From Clostridium mediterraneense (GTDB taxonomy: Bacteria > Bacillota > Clostridia > Clostridiales > Clostridiaceae), in contig NZ_LT594785.1 in assembly GCF_900091705.1 (NCBI RefSeq), forward strand, positions 920,119-984,118: a DNA stretch of 64,000 bases, in the 5' to 3' direction. A model generated the notes under the pieces. That model was not told where the DNA came from, searched no databases, and saw only the letters and a list, made by a program, of their open reading frames with translations. Positions 16,431 through 26,027 of the stretch are shown here, piece by piece. Numbering within the stretch: position 1 is the stretch's first letter; each line of letters begins with the position of its first letter. The translations under genes and the position numbers were made by a program.

Positions 16431-18178
16431 TTTTAAAAAATTTTAAAATATATTCTTTAAGAGATGAAAAAGTACTTAAAGAATATGATTTTAATGAGTA
16501 TGGATTAAATATAATTTTAGGGAGTAAAAGTGAAAAGGGTAATGGTGCAGGAAAATCCTCTATGGTACAAAGTATGAGTTACTTATTAGGAAGTAAAATC
16601 CCTAAGGATTTTCAAAATAGAAAAAAATTGAATGATTTAGATATTATGTTTATTTTAACTATACAAAAAGAAAAAGATAATATATATCTAGGTAGAAGGA
16701 TAAAAGAAAAAAATAATGGGTTTATAAAAATAGGAGGAGGAATAACTTTTAACTTAGATAATTGGAAATCTTATAAAGATAAAGAGTATAAAAGTGAAGT
16801 GGAAATATTATTCCTTAAAGATGAACCAAGTGATTCACCAAGTTTTGCATCTATAAGAGAATATATTATTAGGGATGAGAAGGAAGGGTTTGCCAATATA
16901 ACTCTGTTAAGAAGAAATGCAACTAAAGCATTTGAAATATTATCCTTTTTGTTCGGAATTAACTTTACCGCTGAAAATGAGATAAACAAATTGAAAAGTG
17001 ATCAAGATGAGAAGGAAAAGAAATTAAAACTTATAGAATCCATGAGTGACGATATAACAGAAATAAGAATAAAAGAAAAGCAAATATCTGATGAAGTAAA
17101 GAAATTCAAAGATATTGCAACATCAGTTAATGTTAAGGATAATTTAGAATTAGAAAAAGAGGAATATAGAAAAGTAAAATTAGAATTAAATAAAACAAAC
17201 GAAAGTATAATAAAATTAAATAATATGGTTGAGCAATATCAAGTAACAATAGAAGATCTTAAAGAAAATGTTGATAAAATTAGAGAACTTGATGATGTTG
17301 AAAACTTCTATAATCAAATGATTGGATATTTTCCTGATAAGATAAAAAGAAATAAAGATGAAATTACAAACTATTATGAATTTATGGTTAATAGTAGAGG
17401 AAGATATTTTAATGAGAAGATAATGGAAATAAATGGGTTGTTAGGTGAATTGGAGAAACGAAAAATTGAATTAGAACAGAAAATAGAGAAGAGAACATCA
17501 GCATTAAAAAGCACATCTATTGTGGAAGACATTAACATAATACTAGATAAAATTAATGAAAAAAATCAGGAGTTATCAGATTTAAGATATAAAATAGAAC
17601 AATATTCTATGAGAGAAACGTTGGTTGAAGAAATAAATAATTTAAAAGAAAAAATAATTAAAGAAACTTATAGTTATAATGAATTATTTAAAACTTTCAA
17701 AGAAAAAGTTGATAATAGTGAAAATGAATTTAATAAAATAGTTAAGAAAACATATGGGGAAGATGGAATTTTACAATTTGAATTCATTAGTGGAACTAAC
17801 AAAAGAGATACAACGGGAAGAATTAAAATTCAATGTAGTATAATAGATGAAAATTCTCATGGTAGAAGTTATATGAAAATTAATATGTTTGATATATGTT
17901 GGTTAGTTGAAAGAATTAAACAAAAAAAAGATTTAGTTTTATTAATACATGATGGATCATATGTAAAGCCAGATGATAAATGTGCAAAGTATAATTTAAT
18001 TCAATACATAGATGATATCATGAGTACTAATAAAAGAGGACAATATTTTATTACGTTAAATAGAGATGAGTTAAATAGAAATGATATTGAGAAGTTAATA
18101 GATGAAAAGAAAGTAGTAGCATTCTTGGGTAAAGATAATGATGAAGATAGGTTTATGGGAATGAGGTATGTAGATTAA
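16427..18178 (+). CDS. ABC-3C ATPase (DUF2326-like, SMC/RecF-type ABC protein)
   Basis: A 583-aa ABC ATPase of the coiled-coil class. Walker A is GNGAGKSSM (about 38-46), inside LNIILGSKSEKGNGAGKS. A long coiled coil spans about 185-430 (EKEKKLKLIESMSDDITEIR, LGELEKRKIELEQKIEKR). The C-terminal lobe has YGEDGILQFEFISG, HGRSYMKINMFDICWL and a LVLLIHDGSY Walker-B-like strand (Asp-Gly replacing the usual DE). This lobe is typical of DUF2326 ATPases of ABC-3C conflict systems, which probably sense or clamp nucleic acid and switch on the linked effector. It overlaps the middle component by 4 nt and is followed by a terminator. Confidence 0.83.
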   Translation: MILKNFKIYSLRDEKVLKEYDFNEYGLNIILGSKSEKGNGAGKSSMVQSMSYLLGSKIPKDFQNRKKLNDLDIMFILTIQKEKDNIYLGRRIKEKNNGFIKIGGGITFNLDNWKSYKDKEYKSEVEILFLKDEPSDSPSFASIREYIIRDEKEGFANITLLRRNATKAFEILSFLFGINFTAENEINKLKSDQDEKEKKLKLIESMSDDITEIRIKEKQISDEVKKFKDIATSVNVKDNLELEKEEYRKVKLELNKTNESIIKLNNMVEQYQVTIEDLKENVDKIRELDDVENFYNQMIGYFPDKIKRNKDEITNYYEFMVNSRGRYFNEKIMEINGLLGELEKRKIELEQKIEKRTSALKSTSIVEDINIILDKINEKNQELSDLRYKIEQYSMRETLVEEINNLKEKIIKETYSYNELFKTFKEKVDNSENEFNKIVKKTYGEDGILQFEFISGTNKRDTTGRIKIQCSIIDENSHGRSYMKINMFDICWLVERIKQKKDLVLLIHDGSYVKPDDKCAKYNLIQYIDDIMSTNKRGQYFITLNRDELNRNDIEKLIDEKKVVAFLGKDNDEDRFMGMRYVD

Positions 18179-18198
18179 TGTTAAATAATATTAATAAG

Positions 18199-18228
18199 AG
18201 CATGTTACAAAGGTAGCATGCTTTTTTA
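18199..18228. terminator. intrinsic terminator after the ABC-3C operon
   Basis: A 10-bp stem with one G-T pair, AGCATGTTAC (18199-18208) and GTAGCATGCT (18213-18222), has loop AAAG and is followed by six Ts (18222-18227). Confidence 0.75.
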
Positions 18229-18243
18229 TAGTAAGGAGATTTT

Positions 18244-19182
18244 ATGTATATAGATTTTATAAAAAATAATTATTTAGATATTGAGGAAGGTAGAAGAAGT
18301 GAATATATAGAGCGGGATAAAAAAGTACTAGGAAATTTAATAAGACAGCGTATTTCTAATAATATAGATGAAATAGTTACAAGATGGTATGAACTTGAAG
18401 ATATAGGTTGTTGCTTAATTGAAGAAAAATTTTTAGAATTACTAAAAGAAGCCGAATGTTTATTTTGTTTTGGATATTATACGGGTACTATCGCAATTGT
18501 AGGAATAGCAAGTGAAGAAGTAACAAAATATATTTATGCTAAAAATAATACTATAAAGGATACTCTTACTCAAGATAAAAGATTGAGAAATCTAAAAAAG
18601 AAGAAGATAATTAGTGATACAACCTTTAGAAGTTTAAATAAAATAAGAATTATACGTAATGATTGTATTCATTATAATGATAATTTTAAAAAGTTAGATG
18701 AAATAGAGTTATATTCTAATGCTAAAGCAATATTGGTAGAATATAAAAAAGTATTAAAAGAAATATTGGATTTTAATGAATTAAACACAATGGAAGTACC
18801 TCAGAGGATACTGGGGGAAAATAAAATGTCATTTGAAGAGTTTAAATATAAATACAGAAATTTAATAAAGAAGAAAGAAAATATTGATTTGCAAATAGAG
18901 CCATCTATAAATAGATTGGTTCTAACATCATTATATAAAATATTAGAAATAGATGTAGAAAGTGATATTTTTAAAGAAATGACATTATATGACTTAGAAG
19001 GAGGATTAGTGGCTGTAGTAGATTTGACCTTACCTCAAGTTGATAAAATTAAAAAAATGAATTTAAAAGAAGGTAATATAATATTAGCGTCGGTAATTTC
19101 AACAGTTAGTGAAATTGGTATAACAGAGGAATGGCAGTTATTAGAATTAAAAGATGTATTTAGAGGAAGAATTAATATTTAA
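18244..19182 (+). CDS. HEPN-like domain protein, last gene of the element
   Basis: A 312-aa protein with AAGGAG 18232-18237 before ATG 18244. Residues ~55-180 look like a DUF4145/HEPN-type four-helix bundle: FGYYTGTIAIVGIASEEVTK, then SLNKIRIIRNDCIHYND. The latter carries R138-N-D-C-I-H143, which fits the RX4-6H motif of HEPN RNases. The C-terminal ~110 residues (TMEVPQRILGENKM onwards) are unassigned. It stands alone between a terminator and the element end, as HEPN proteins in defence islands often do. Ribonuclease activity is possible, but in DUF4145-like proteins the motif is not always catalytic. Confidence 0.6.
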   Translation: MYIDFIKNNYLDIEEGRRSEYIERDKKVLGNLIRQRISNNIDEIVTRWYELEDIGCCLIEEKFLELLKEAECLFCFGYYTGTIAIVGIASEEVTKYIYAKNNTIKDTLTQDKRLRNLKKKKIISDTTFRSLNKIRIIRNDCIHYNDNFKKLDEIELYSNAKAILVEYKKVLKEILDFNELNTMEVPQRILGENKMSFEEFKYKYRNLIKKKENIDLQIEPSINRLVLTSLYKILEIDVESDIFKEMTLYDLEGGLVAVVDLTLPQVDKIKKMNLKEGNIILASVISTVSEIGITEEWQLLELKDVFRGRINI

Positions 19183-19324
19183 GAGCCTATTTTAATATAT
19201 TATTTTTAATGTAGAATATATATGATTAGTTTAGTTGATAGAGTAATCTGAAAAAATTTATGTCTACATGATATAAAAATATAAAAATAAGTGGGAAGGC
19301 TTATAATATCAAGATTTAAGAGTG

Positions 19325-19350
19325 TTAGACATGATTAAAAGATACTATAC
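19325..19350. repeat. right terminal inverted repeat of the element
   Basis: It starts TTAGACAT and ends TACTATAC, the inverse of the left end. A second ATGTCTA lies at 19260-19266 in the opposite orientation and may be a subterminal recombinase-binding site. Confidence 0.78.
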
Positions 19351-19356
19351 TATGAC
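19351..19356. repeat. right copy of 6-bp core TATGAC at the element junction
   Basis: This is identical to 235-240. Immediately after it the recJ frame continues with TGT GAT GGT (C-D-G), completing the DYDxDG motif that begins on the left side. Confidence 0.8.
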
Positions 19357-20877
19357 TGTGATGGTGTTATTAGTACAACTATTTTATATAAAGGTTTAAA
19401 AGAATGTGGTGCAGATTTTAATTTTCATATTCCTGATAGAGAAAGTGAAGGGTATGGAATGAATTGTGATAGGGTAAAGATTTTAAAAGAAGAGGGGACA
19501 CAGTTAATAATAACTTGTGACAATGGTATAGCAGCCTTTGAAGAAATAGAACTTGCTATGAATTTAGGAATGGATGTTATCCTTACTGACCATCATGATA
19601 TTCAACTTGTGGAGAAAGAAAATGGTGAAAAAGAATTTATGGTTCCAAGTGCATATGCAGTTGTAAATCCTCATCAAAGTGATTGTAATTATAAATTCAA
19701 ATATTTATGTGGTGCTGGAATAGCATTTAAATTTATTTTGGCTCTATATAAAGAAATGAATATGGACATGGATAAGGCTATGAAGCTTATAGAGTTTTGT
19801 GCAATAGCTACAGTTTGTGACATTGTTGATTTAAAAGATGAGAATAGAATAATAGTTAAAAGAGGATTAGAATTATTAAATAACAGTAATAATATAGGTA
19901 TTAATGCCTTAAAGAAAGCTTGTAATCTAGAGGATAAAAAAGTAACTGCTTATCATTTAGGATTTGTAATAGGGCCTTGTATAAATGCAACAGGAAGACT
20001 TGAAACAGCAAGTCTTGCAGTTGAGTTGTTAGTTACTGAAAATAAATTAAGAGCAGAAGAACTTGCAAAGGAACTTGTTGAACTTAATGAAAGAAGAAAA
20101 GAGCTCACTGAGAGAAGTGTTGAAGAAGTTATAGAACAAATAGAGAAAGAAAAACTTTATAATGATAAGGTTATACTAGTTTATAATTCTAATATACATG
20201 AGAGCATTGCTGGAATAGTTGCTGGAAGAGTGAAAGAAAGATACAATCTTCCGACAATAGTTATGACAAAGGGAAAAGATATGCCAAAAGGTTCTGCAAG
20301 ATCAATAGAGGGATATGATATGTTTAAGGAATTATCAAAATGTAAATCTCTTATGGAGAAGTTTGGTGGGCACCCAATGGCAGCAGGACTTTCAGCAAAA
20401 GAAGAAAATTTACCCAAGATAAGAAAAATGCTTAATGATATTTGTGAATTAACAGATGAGGATGTAGTTCCTAAAGTAAGAATAGATGCACCTGTACTTT
20501 TAAATCAAGTAACTGTTGATTTAGTTTCAAAAATAGAAAAATTAGAACCCTTTGGGAAGTCTAATCCTAGTCCAGTTCTTGCAGCAAAATCAGTATTAGT
20601 AACAGGGATTCAAACAATGGGAACAGAAAAAACTCATTTAAAGTTTGCTTGTTTAGATCCAAATACAAATAAGAGAATTCCAGCTTTATGGTTTAATATG
20701 GCTGATGAATTTCAAATAACGTTTGATGATAAATTTGGAATAGGAGCTTTTGAAAGAGCTAGTGCTGGTGGTTCAGTAAGATTTAAGATAGATATAATAT
20801 ACAAACCTTCAATTAATGAATTTAGAGGTAATGTTTCAACACAAATCATTATAAGTAATCTAAGACTTTCAGTATAA
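19351..20877 (+). pseudogene. recJ: recJ 3' fragment (chromosomal, displaced by the element)
   Basis: This is the remaining ~508 codons of the interrupted chromosomal RecJ. It begins in the core sequence with YDCDGVISTTILYK and contains TCDNGIAA, TDHHDIQ, AIATVCDIVDL, KGSARSIEGY, GGHPMAAGLS and a C-terminal OB-like part. The frame is closed 15 nt upstream inside the element (TAA 19336-19338), and the first good ATG is 19459, so any product would lack the N-terminal ~80 residues and probably motif I. No ribosome site precedes 19459. Apart from the insertion the gene looks undamaged, so the insertion is recent or the fragment is preserved for precise excision. Confidence 0.92.
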
Positions 20878-21072
20878 GTTTGTGAATAGATATATATTGA
20901 AATTAATTTAAATTTTAAGTGTTGAAAATTTATTATTTCTATATTATTGTTGCATTTGAGAGAATATGATATATAATTTATAAGGATTCTGAAAGATGAT
21001 AGAATTTTGTAGGTATATGTAATAAATAAATTGATTAATAGTATGAAAAAAATATAAGGAGATGAATATATA

Positions 21073-22143
21073 TTGAGTAAGTATAAAATAATTATGACAG
21101 GTGGAGGATCAGCAGGACATGTTACTCCAAACCTTGCTTTAGTACCAAAACTTAGGGAACTTGGATTTGAGATAAAGTATATAGGAAGTAAAGATGGGAT
21201 TGAAAGAGAAATAATAAAAAAAGAAGGAATCCCTTATTATTCAATATCATCAGGTAAGCTTAGAAGATATTTTGATGTTAAAAACTTTACTGATCCATTT
21301 AAAGTTGTAAAGGGAGTTGGAGATGCTCTTAGAATACTTACAAAAGAAAAACCAGATGTAGTATTTTCTAAAGGTGGATTTGTAACAGTTCCTGTTCTAA
21401 TGGCAGCATCACTTAAAAAGATACCAGTAGTATCTCATGAATCAGATTTTACACCAGGGCTTGCTAATAAAATAGCTGCACCTTTCTGTGATAAATTATG
21501 TGTTACTTTCCCAGAAAGCTTAAAGTATGTGAAAGGTGATAAAGGTGTGTTAACAGGTACACCAATAAGAGAAGACCTTTTACATGGAAGTAAAGAAGAA
21601 GGAAGAAGATTCTGTAATTTTGCAAAGAATAAACCTGTATTATTAATAATAGGGGGAAGCTTAGGTTCAAAGGTTATTAATGATTCTATAAGGGATAATC
21701 TTAATAATTTATTAATTGGCTTTAATATAATTCATCTTTGTGGTAAGAACAATTTAGATGAAAGCTTAAAGGGAAGAGAAGGTTATCTTCAATTTGAATA
21801 TATATCAGAAGAGCTACCACATTTAATGGCATATGCAGATGTTGTTGTTTCAAGAGCAGGTGCAAATGCTATATTTGAGCTTTTAGCATTAAAGAAACCT
21901 CATATTTTAATCCCTCTTTCAGCAAGAGCATCAAGAGGAGACCAAGTTTTAAACGCTAAATCATTTAAGAAATCAGGATATTCTATAGTTATAGAAGAAG
22001 AAGAGCTTACTAAAGAAGTTTTAGAAAGCAATTTAAAGAGTCTATATAATAATAGAGAAACTTATATAAAAAATATGGAAAAGAGTAATATGAGTAATGG
22101 TATTGATAATATTATTAATATTATTAAGTCAATTATTAAATAA
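21073..22143 (+). CDS. murG: MurG-type undecaprenyldiphospho-muramoylpentapeptide N-acetylglucosaminyltransferase
   Basis: A 356-aa GT-B glycosyltransferase that adds GlcNAc to lipid I to make lipid II at the inner face of the membrane. The N-terminal signature is [12 protein letters not shown] (9-20). [36 protein letters not shown] and the nucleotide-sugar site [17 protein letters not shown] (about 259-275) with RGDQVLNA all follow the family order. The length is normal. The start is TTG 21073 with AAGGAG at 21056-21061. It is monocistronic here, away from the usual dcw cluster, which is common in clostridia. Confidence 0.93.
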   Translation: MSKYKIIMTGGGSAGHVTPNLALVPKLRELGFEIKYIGSKDGIEREIIKKEGIPYYSISSGKLRRYFDVKNFTDPFKVVKGVGDALRILTKEKPDVVFSKGGFVTVPVLMAASLKKIPVVSHESDFTPGLANKIAAPFCDKLCVTFPESLKYVKGDKGVLTGTPIREDLLHGSKEEGRRFCNFAKNKPVLLIIGGSLGSKVINDSIRDNLNNLLIGFNIIHLCGKNNLDESLKGREGYLQFEYISEELPHLMAYADVVVSRAGANAIFELLALKKPHILIPLSARASRGDQVLNAKSFKKSGYSIVIEEEELTKEVLESNLKSLYNNRETYIKNMEKSNMSNGIDNIINIIKSIIK

Positions 22144-22350
22144 AATTACTCAAGGGATATTAAGTATTTATAATATAAAATCAAGTATAAGTAAAATAAT
22201 TACAGTAAATGCTAAAAATATACTGTAATTTAAAGGAATTTAGTGTTTGATAAAACATATTACTAAGTTATATATTTAGTATAGTAAAAGTTGAATTATC
22301 ATTTGTAAGTTATAAATTTTATTTAATAATTATTATTTATTGATAATTAT

Positions 22351-22379
22351 TTGTGAATATTTATAATTTATAATGTAAT
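22351..22379 (+). promoter_or_regulatory. candidate promoter of the pyruvate:ferredoxin oxidoreductase gene
   Basis: TTGTGA (22351-22356), a 17-nt spacer, then TGTAAT (22374-22379) resembles a SigA promoter. Other TATAAT copies (22396-22406) lack a good -35 box. Confidence 0.3.
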
Positions 22380-22412
22380 ATGCATCTAAACTTGATATAA
22401 TATAATAGATAT

Positions 22413-22425
22413 ATAGGTGACCTAT
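22413..22425. promoter_or_regulatory. perfect 13-bp palindrome upstream of pyruvate:ferredoxin oxidoreductase
   Basis: ATAGGTGACCTAT has 6-bp arms around one base, lying ~60 bp before the start codon and just downstream of the candidate promoter. This position would suit a repressor operator. It does not resemble the Rex or CodY consensus known to me. Confidence 0.3.
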
Positions 22426-22485
22426 TAAACTTGTTATATTTTATTTAGTATTGAAATAAATTTTTAGGAAAAGAGGAGAATTTTA

Positions 22486-25400
22486 ATGGGAAAAAGATTA
22501 ATGAAGACCATGGACGGTAATACAGCCGCAGCACATATAGCTTATGCATTTACTGATGTGGCAGCTATATACCCAATAACACCATCATCACCAATGGCAG
22601 AATATGTTGATGAATGGAGTGCAAAAGGAAGAAAGAATGTATTTGGACAAACAGTTAAAGTTGTTGAAATGCAATCAGAAGCAGGAGCAGCTGGTGCAGT
22701 ACATGGATCTTTACAAGCAGGCGCTTTAACAACAACATTTACAGCTTCACAAGGATTATTATTAATGCTTCCTAACATGTATAAAATAGCAGGTGAATTA
22801 TTACCTTGCGTATTCCACGTTTCAGCGAGAGCTTTAGCAACATCATCTTTAAGTATCTTTGGAGATCAACAAGACGTAATGGCTGCTAGAGCAACTGGTT
22901 TTGCAATGCTTGCAGAAGGTTCAGTACAAGAAGTTATGGATCTTGCAGCAGTAGCACATTTAGCATCACTTAAATCAAGAATACCATTTGTTAATTTCTT
23001 TGATGGATTCAGAACATCACATGAAATCCAAAAGATTGAAGTTATAGAATATGATGAACTTAAAAATATGTTAGATATGAACATGGTAGATGAATTTAGA
23101 TCTAGAGCATTAAATCCAAATAACCCTGTAACAAGGGGAACAGCTCAAAATCCAGATATCTATTTCCAAACAAGAGAATCTGTAAATAAGTTCTATAATG
23201 ATGTACCTGAAATTGTTGAAGGATACATGAAGGAAATTAAGAAACTTACAGGTAGAGAATATAATTGTTTTGATTACTATGGAGCAGAAGATGCAGAAAG
23301 AATTATAGTTGCTATGGGATCAGTTACTGACCTTATAGAAGAAACAATTGATTACTTAAATGCTAAGGGAGAAAAAGTTGGTCTTGTTAAAGTAAGATTA
23401 TTTAGACCATTCTCAGTAGAAAGATTAAGAAAAGCAATACCAAGCACAGCTAAGAAGATAGCTGTTTTAGATAGAACAAAAGAACCTGGTTCATCAGGAG
23501 AACCATTATACCTAGATGTTAAAAATGCATTCTATGGACAAGAAAATGCTCCTGTAATAGTTGGAGGAAGATATGGTTTAGGATCAAAGGATACACTTCC
23601 AGCTCACATTATGGCAGTTTATGAAAATCTAAATAATGAAACTCCTAAAGATGGATTTACAATATCAATAATTGATGATGTAACAAATACATCTCTTGAA
23701 GAACCAAAGGGTGCACATGATATTGATACAACACCAGAAGGAACAAAAGCATGTAAATTCTGGGGACTTGGATCAGATGGAACAGTTGGTGCTAATAAGA
23801 GTGCTATTAAAATCATTGGGGACCATACAGATATGTATGCTCAAGGATATTTCTCATATGATTCAAAGAAATCAGGTGGAATAACAATTTCTCACTTAAG
23901 ATTTGGTAAAGATCAAATTAAATCACCATATTTAATAAATAAGGCTGATTTTATAGCTTGTCATAATCAATCATATGTAAAAACTTATTCAGTTTTAGAT
24001 GGTCTTAAGAAGGGTGGAGTATTCTTATTAAATACAATTTGGACACCAGAACAAATTGAAGAAAAATTACCAGCTTCATATAAGAGATATTTAGCAGAAA
24101 ATAATATTAAGTTCTACACAGTAAATGCTGTTAAGATAGCACAAGAAGTAGGACTTGGTGGAAGAATTAATATGATAATGCAATCAGCATTCTTTAAACT
24201 TGCTAATATTATACCAGTTGAAGAAGCTATTAAATATCTTAAACAAGCAGTTGAAACTTCTTATGGTAAGAAGGGACAAAAAGTTGTTGATATGAACAAC
24301 GAGGCTATAGATAAGGGAATTGAAGCAATAGTTGAAATAACAGTTCCAGAAAGCTGGAAGAATGCTGTTGATAAAGAAACAGTAGTGGAAGCTAAGGCTA
24401 AACCAAGATTTATTACAGATATAGTTGAACCTATGAATAGATTAGAAGGAGACAAGCTTCCAGTTTCAGCATTTGACGGAATGGAAGATGGTACTTTCGA
24501 AGCGGGAACAGCTGCATATGAAAAGAGAGGTATCGGTATAAATATACCAGAATGGATCTCAGATAATTGTATCCAATGTAACCAATGTGCATACGTTTGT
24601 CCTCACGCTACAATTAGACCAGTTCTAATGACAGAAGAAGAAAAGAACAATGCACCAGCTGATACAAAGTCAGTAGCTGCTAAGGGAATTAAGTCAGCAG
24701 AACCAATGCACTTCTCAATTACAATAAGTCCACTTGACTGTACAGGTTGTGGAAACTGTGCTCAAGTTTGTCCAGCTAAGGATAAGGCTTTAGTTATGAA
24801 ACCACAAGCAAGCCAAGCAGAACAAGCTAAGGTTTGGGATTATTGTGTAGATGAAGTTTCACCTAAGGAAAACCCATTAAAGAAAACAACAGTTAAGGGA
24901 AGTCAATTCGAAAAACCATTAATCGAGTTCTCAGGAGCTTGTGCAGGATGTGGAGAAACTCCATATGCTAAGCTTGTAACTCAATTATATGGAGATAGAA
25001 TGATGATTGCTAATGCAACTGGATGTTCATCAATTTGGGGTGGATCAGCTCCTTCAACACCATATACAAAGAATCATAAAGGACAAGGTCCAGCATGGGC
25101 AAACTCATTATTTGAAGATAATGCTGAATTTGGACTTGGTATGTTCCTTGGAACAACTGCAATAAGAGAAAGACTTGCAAATAGAGTTAGAGATCTTATT
25201 GAAGAAGGTGTAGCAGAAGATTCTAAGGCTATATTAGAAGATTGGATTGCAAACCTTAATAATGGAGAAGGAACTAGAGATAGAGCTGAAAATGTAATAG
25301 CTGTTCTTCAATCAGAAAATAGTGAAATAGCTAAAGAAATCTTAGAAGAAAAAGATTACCTAATTAAGAGATCACAATGGATCTTCGGAGGAGATGGATG

Positions 25401-26016
25401 GGCTTATGATATCGGATACGGTGGAGTTGACCATGTTCTAGCTTCAGGAGAAGATGTTAATATATTAGTATTTGATACAGAAATATACTCAAATACAGGT
25501 GGTCAAAGTTCTAAGTCAACACCAGCTGCTGCAATAGCTAAGTTTGCTGCTTCAGGTAAGAATACTAAGAAGAAAGATCTTGGAATGATGGCAATGAGTT
25601 ATGGATATGTTTATGTAGCTCAAGTTGCAATGGGAGCAGATAAGAACCAAGTTCTTAAGGCAATCTCAGAAGCAGAAGCATACCCAGGTCCATCATTAAT
25701 CATTGCTTACTCACCATGTATAAGCCACGGAATTAAGCTTGGTATGGGTAATGCTCATTTAGAAGCTCAAAGAGCTGTTGAATCAGGATATTGGGCATTA
25801 TACAGATACAACCCAACACTTAAGGATAGTGGAAAGAATCCATTTAGCTTAGATTCAAAAGAACCAAAGCTTGACTTTAAGGAATTCTTAATGGGTGAAG
25901 TAAGATATGCATCACTTGCAAAGGCTTATCCAGATTTTGCGGATGAATTATTTGCTAAGACAGAAAGAGATGCAATGGAAAGATTAGAAAACTACAAGAA
26001 ACTTGCTGGTAAATAA
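22486..26016 (+). CDS. nifJ: pyruvate:ferredoxin (flavodoxin) oxidoreductase
   Basis: A 1176-aa homodimeric-type PFOR that converts pyruvate and CoA to acetyl-CoA, CO2 and reduced ferredoxin, the key fermentative step in clostridia. Domains in order: the pyruvate-binding/TPP pyrimidine domain (YPITPSSPMAEY, 28-39), the transketolase C-like domain, the gamma domain, a 2x[4Fe-4S] ferredoxin domain (CIQCNQCAYVCPH about 694, CTGCGNCAQVCPA about 751), CAGCGETPYAKL, and the C-terminal TPP domain (GGDGWAYDIGYGGVDH about 967). The length is typical. The ribosome site AGAGGAG lies before ATG 22486. Codon use is richer in optimal codons than in neighbouring genes, fitting high expression. A terminator follows. 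Confidence 0.97.
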   Translation: MGKRLMKTMDGNTAAAHIAYAFTDVAAIYPITPSSPMAEYVDEWSAKGRKNVFGQTVKVVEMQSEAGAAGAVHGSLQAGALTTTFTASQGLLLMLPNMYKIAGELLPCVFHVSARALATSSLSIFGDQQDVMAARATGFAMLAEGSVQEVMDLAAVAHLASLKSRIPFVNFFDGFRTSHEIQKIEVIEYDELKNMLDMNMVDEFRSRALNPNNPVTRGTAQNPDIYFQTRESVNKFYNDVPEIVEGYMKEIKKLTGREYNCFDYYGAEDAERIIVAMGSVTDLIEETIDYLNAKGEKVGLVKVRLFRPFSVERLRKAIPSTAKKIAVLDRTKEPGSSGEPLYLDVKNAFYGQENAPVIVGGRYGLGSKDTLPAHIMAVYENLNNETPKDGFTISIIDDVTNTSLEEPKGAHDIDTTPEGTKACKFWGLGSDGTVGANKSAIKIIGDHTDMYAQGYFSYDSKKSGGITISHLRFGKDQIKSPYLINKADFIACHNQSYVKTYSVLDGLKKGGVFLLNTIWTPEQIEEKLPASYKRYLAENNIKFYTVNAVKIAQEVGLGGRINMIMQSAFFKLANIIPVEEAIKYLKQAVETSYGKKGQKVVDMNNEAIDKGIEAIVEITVPESWKNAVDKETVVEAKAKPRFITDIVEPMNRLEGDKLPVSAFDGMEDGTFEAGTAAYEKRGIGINIPEWISDNCIQCNQCAYVCPHATIRPVLMTEEEKNNAPADTKSVAAKGIKSAEPMHFSITISPLDCTGCGNCAQVCPAKDKALVMKPQASQAEQAKVWDYCVDEVSPKENPLKKTTVKGSQFEKPLIEFSGACAGCGETPYAKLVTQLYGDRMMIANATGCSSIWGGSAPSTPYTKNHKGQGPAWANSLFEDNAEFGLGMFLGTTAIRERLANRVRDLIEEGVAEDSKAILEDWIANLNNGEGTRDRAENVIAVLQSENSEIAKEILEEKDYLIKRSQWIFGGDGWAYDIGYGGVDHVLASGEDVNILVFDTEIYSNTGGQSSKSTPAAAIAKFAASGKNTKKKDLGMMAMSYGYVYVAQVAMGADKNQVLKAISEAEAYPGPSLIIAYSPCISHGIKLGMGNAHLEAQRAVESGYWALYRYNPTLKDSGKNPFSLDSKEPKLDFKEFLMGEVRYASLAKAYPDFADELFAKTERDAMERLENYKKLAGK

Positions 26017-26027
26017 TTATAAATAAA

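Larger units (their letters stand above)
241..19350. mobile_element. ~19.1 kb Tn554/recombinase-trio-like element inserted in recJ, carrying a replacement recJ and defence-like cargo
   Basis: The ends were read from the interrupted recJ. TATGAC occurs at 235-240 and again at 19351-19356. The inner ends form an imperfect inverted repeat (241-266 against 19325-19350, 23 of 26 positions matching): GTATAGTA, a three-base divergent patch, TTTAAT, one mismatch, then ATGTCTAA. Deleting 241-19350 restores the recJ reading frame and the DYDCDG motif. The left end encodes three tyrosine recombinases and a coiled-coil protein in overlapping frames, as in Tn554 (tnpABC) and RIT-type elements. The cargo is recJ, several unknown genes, a nitrilase/wHTH/TPR set, an ABC-3C system and a HEPN-like gene. 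The boundaries are well supported; family naming is by gene layout only. Confidence 0.9.
22144..22485. other. 342-bp intergenic region between murG and pyruvate:ferredoxin oxidoreductase
   Basis: No gene is seen. It holds a 10-bp inverted repeat AATTACAGTA/TACTGTAATT (22198-22207 and 22221-22230) without a U-tract, probably the end of the murG transcript. Further on are a promoter-like sequence (22351-22379) and a palindrome (22413-22425). Confidence 0.5.

Noticed and set aside
19459-20877. Independent functional RecJ starting at ATG 19459
   Set aside because: It lacks motif I and the N-terminal region, has no ribosome site and is plainly the 3' part of the interrupted gene.
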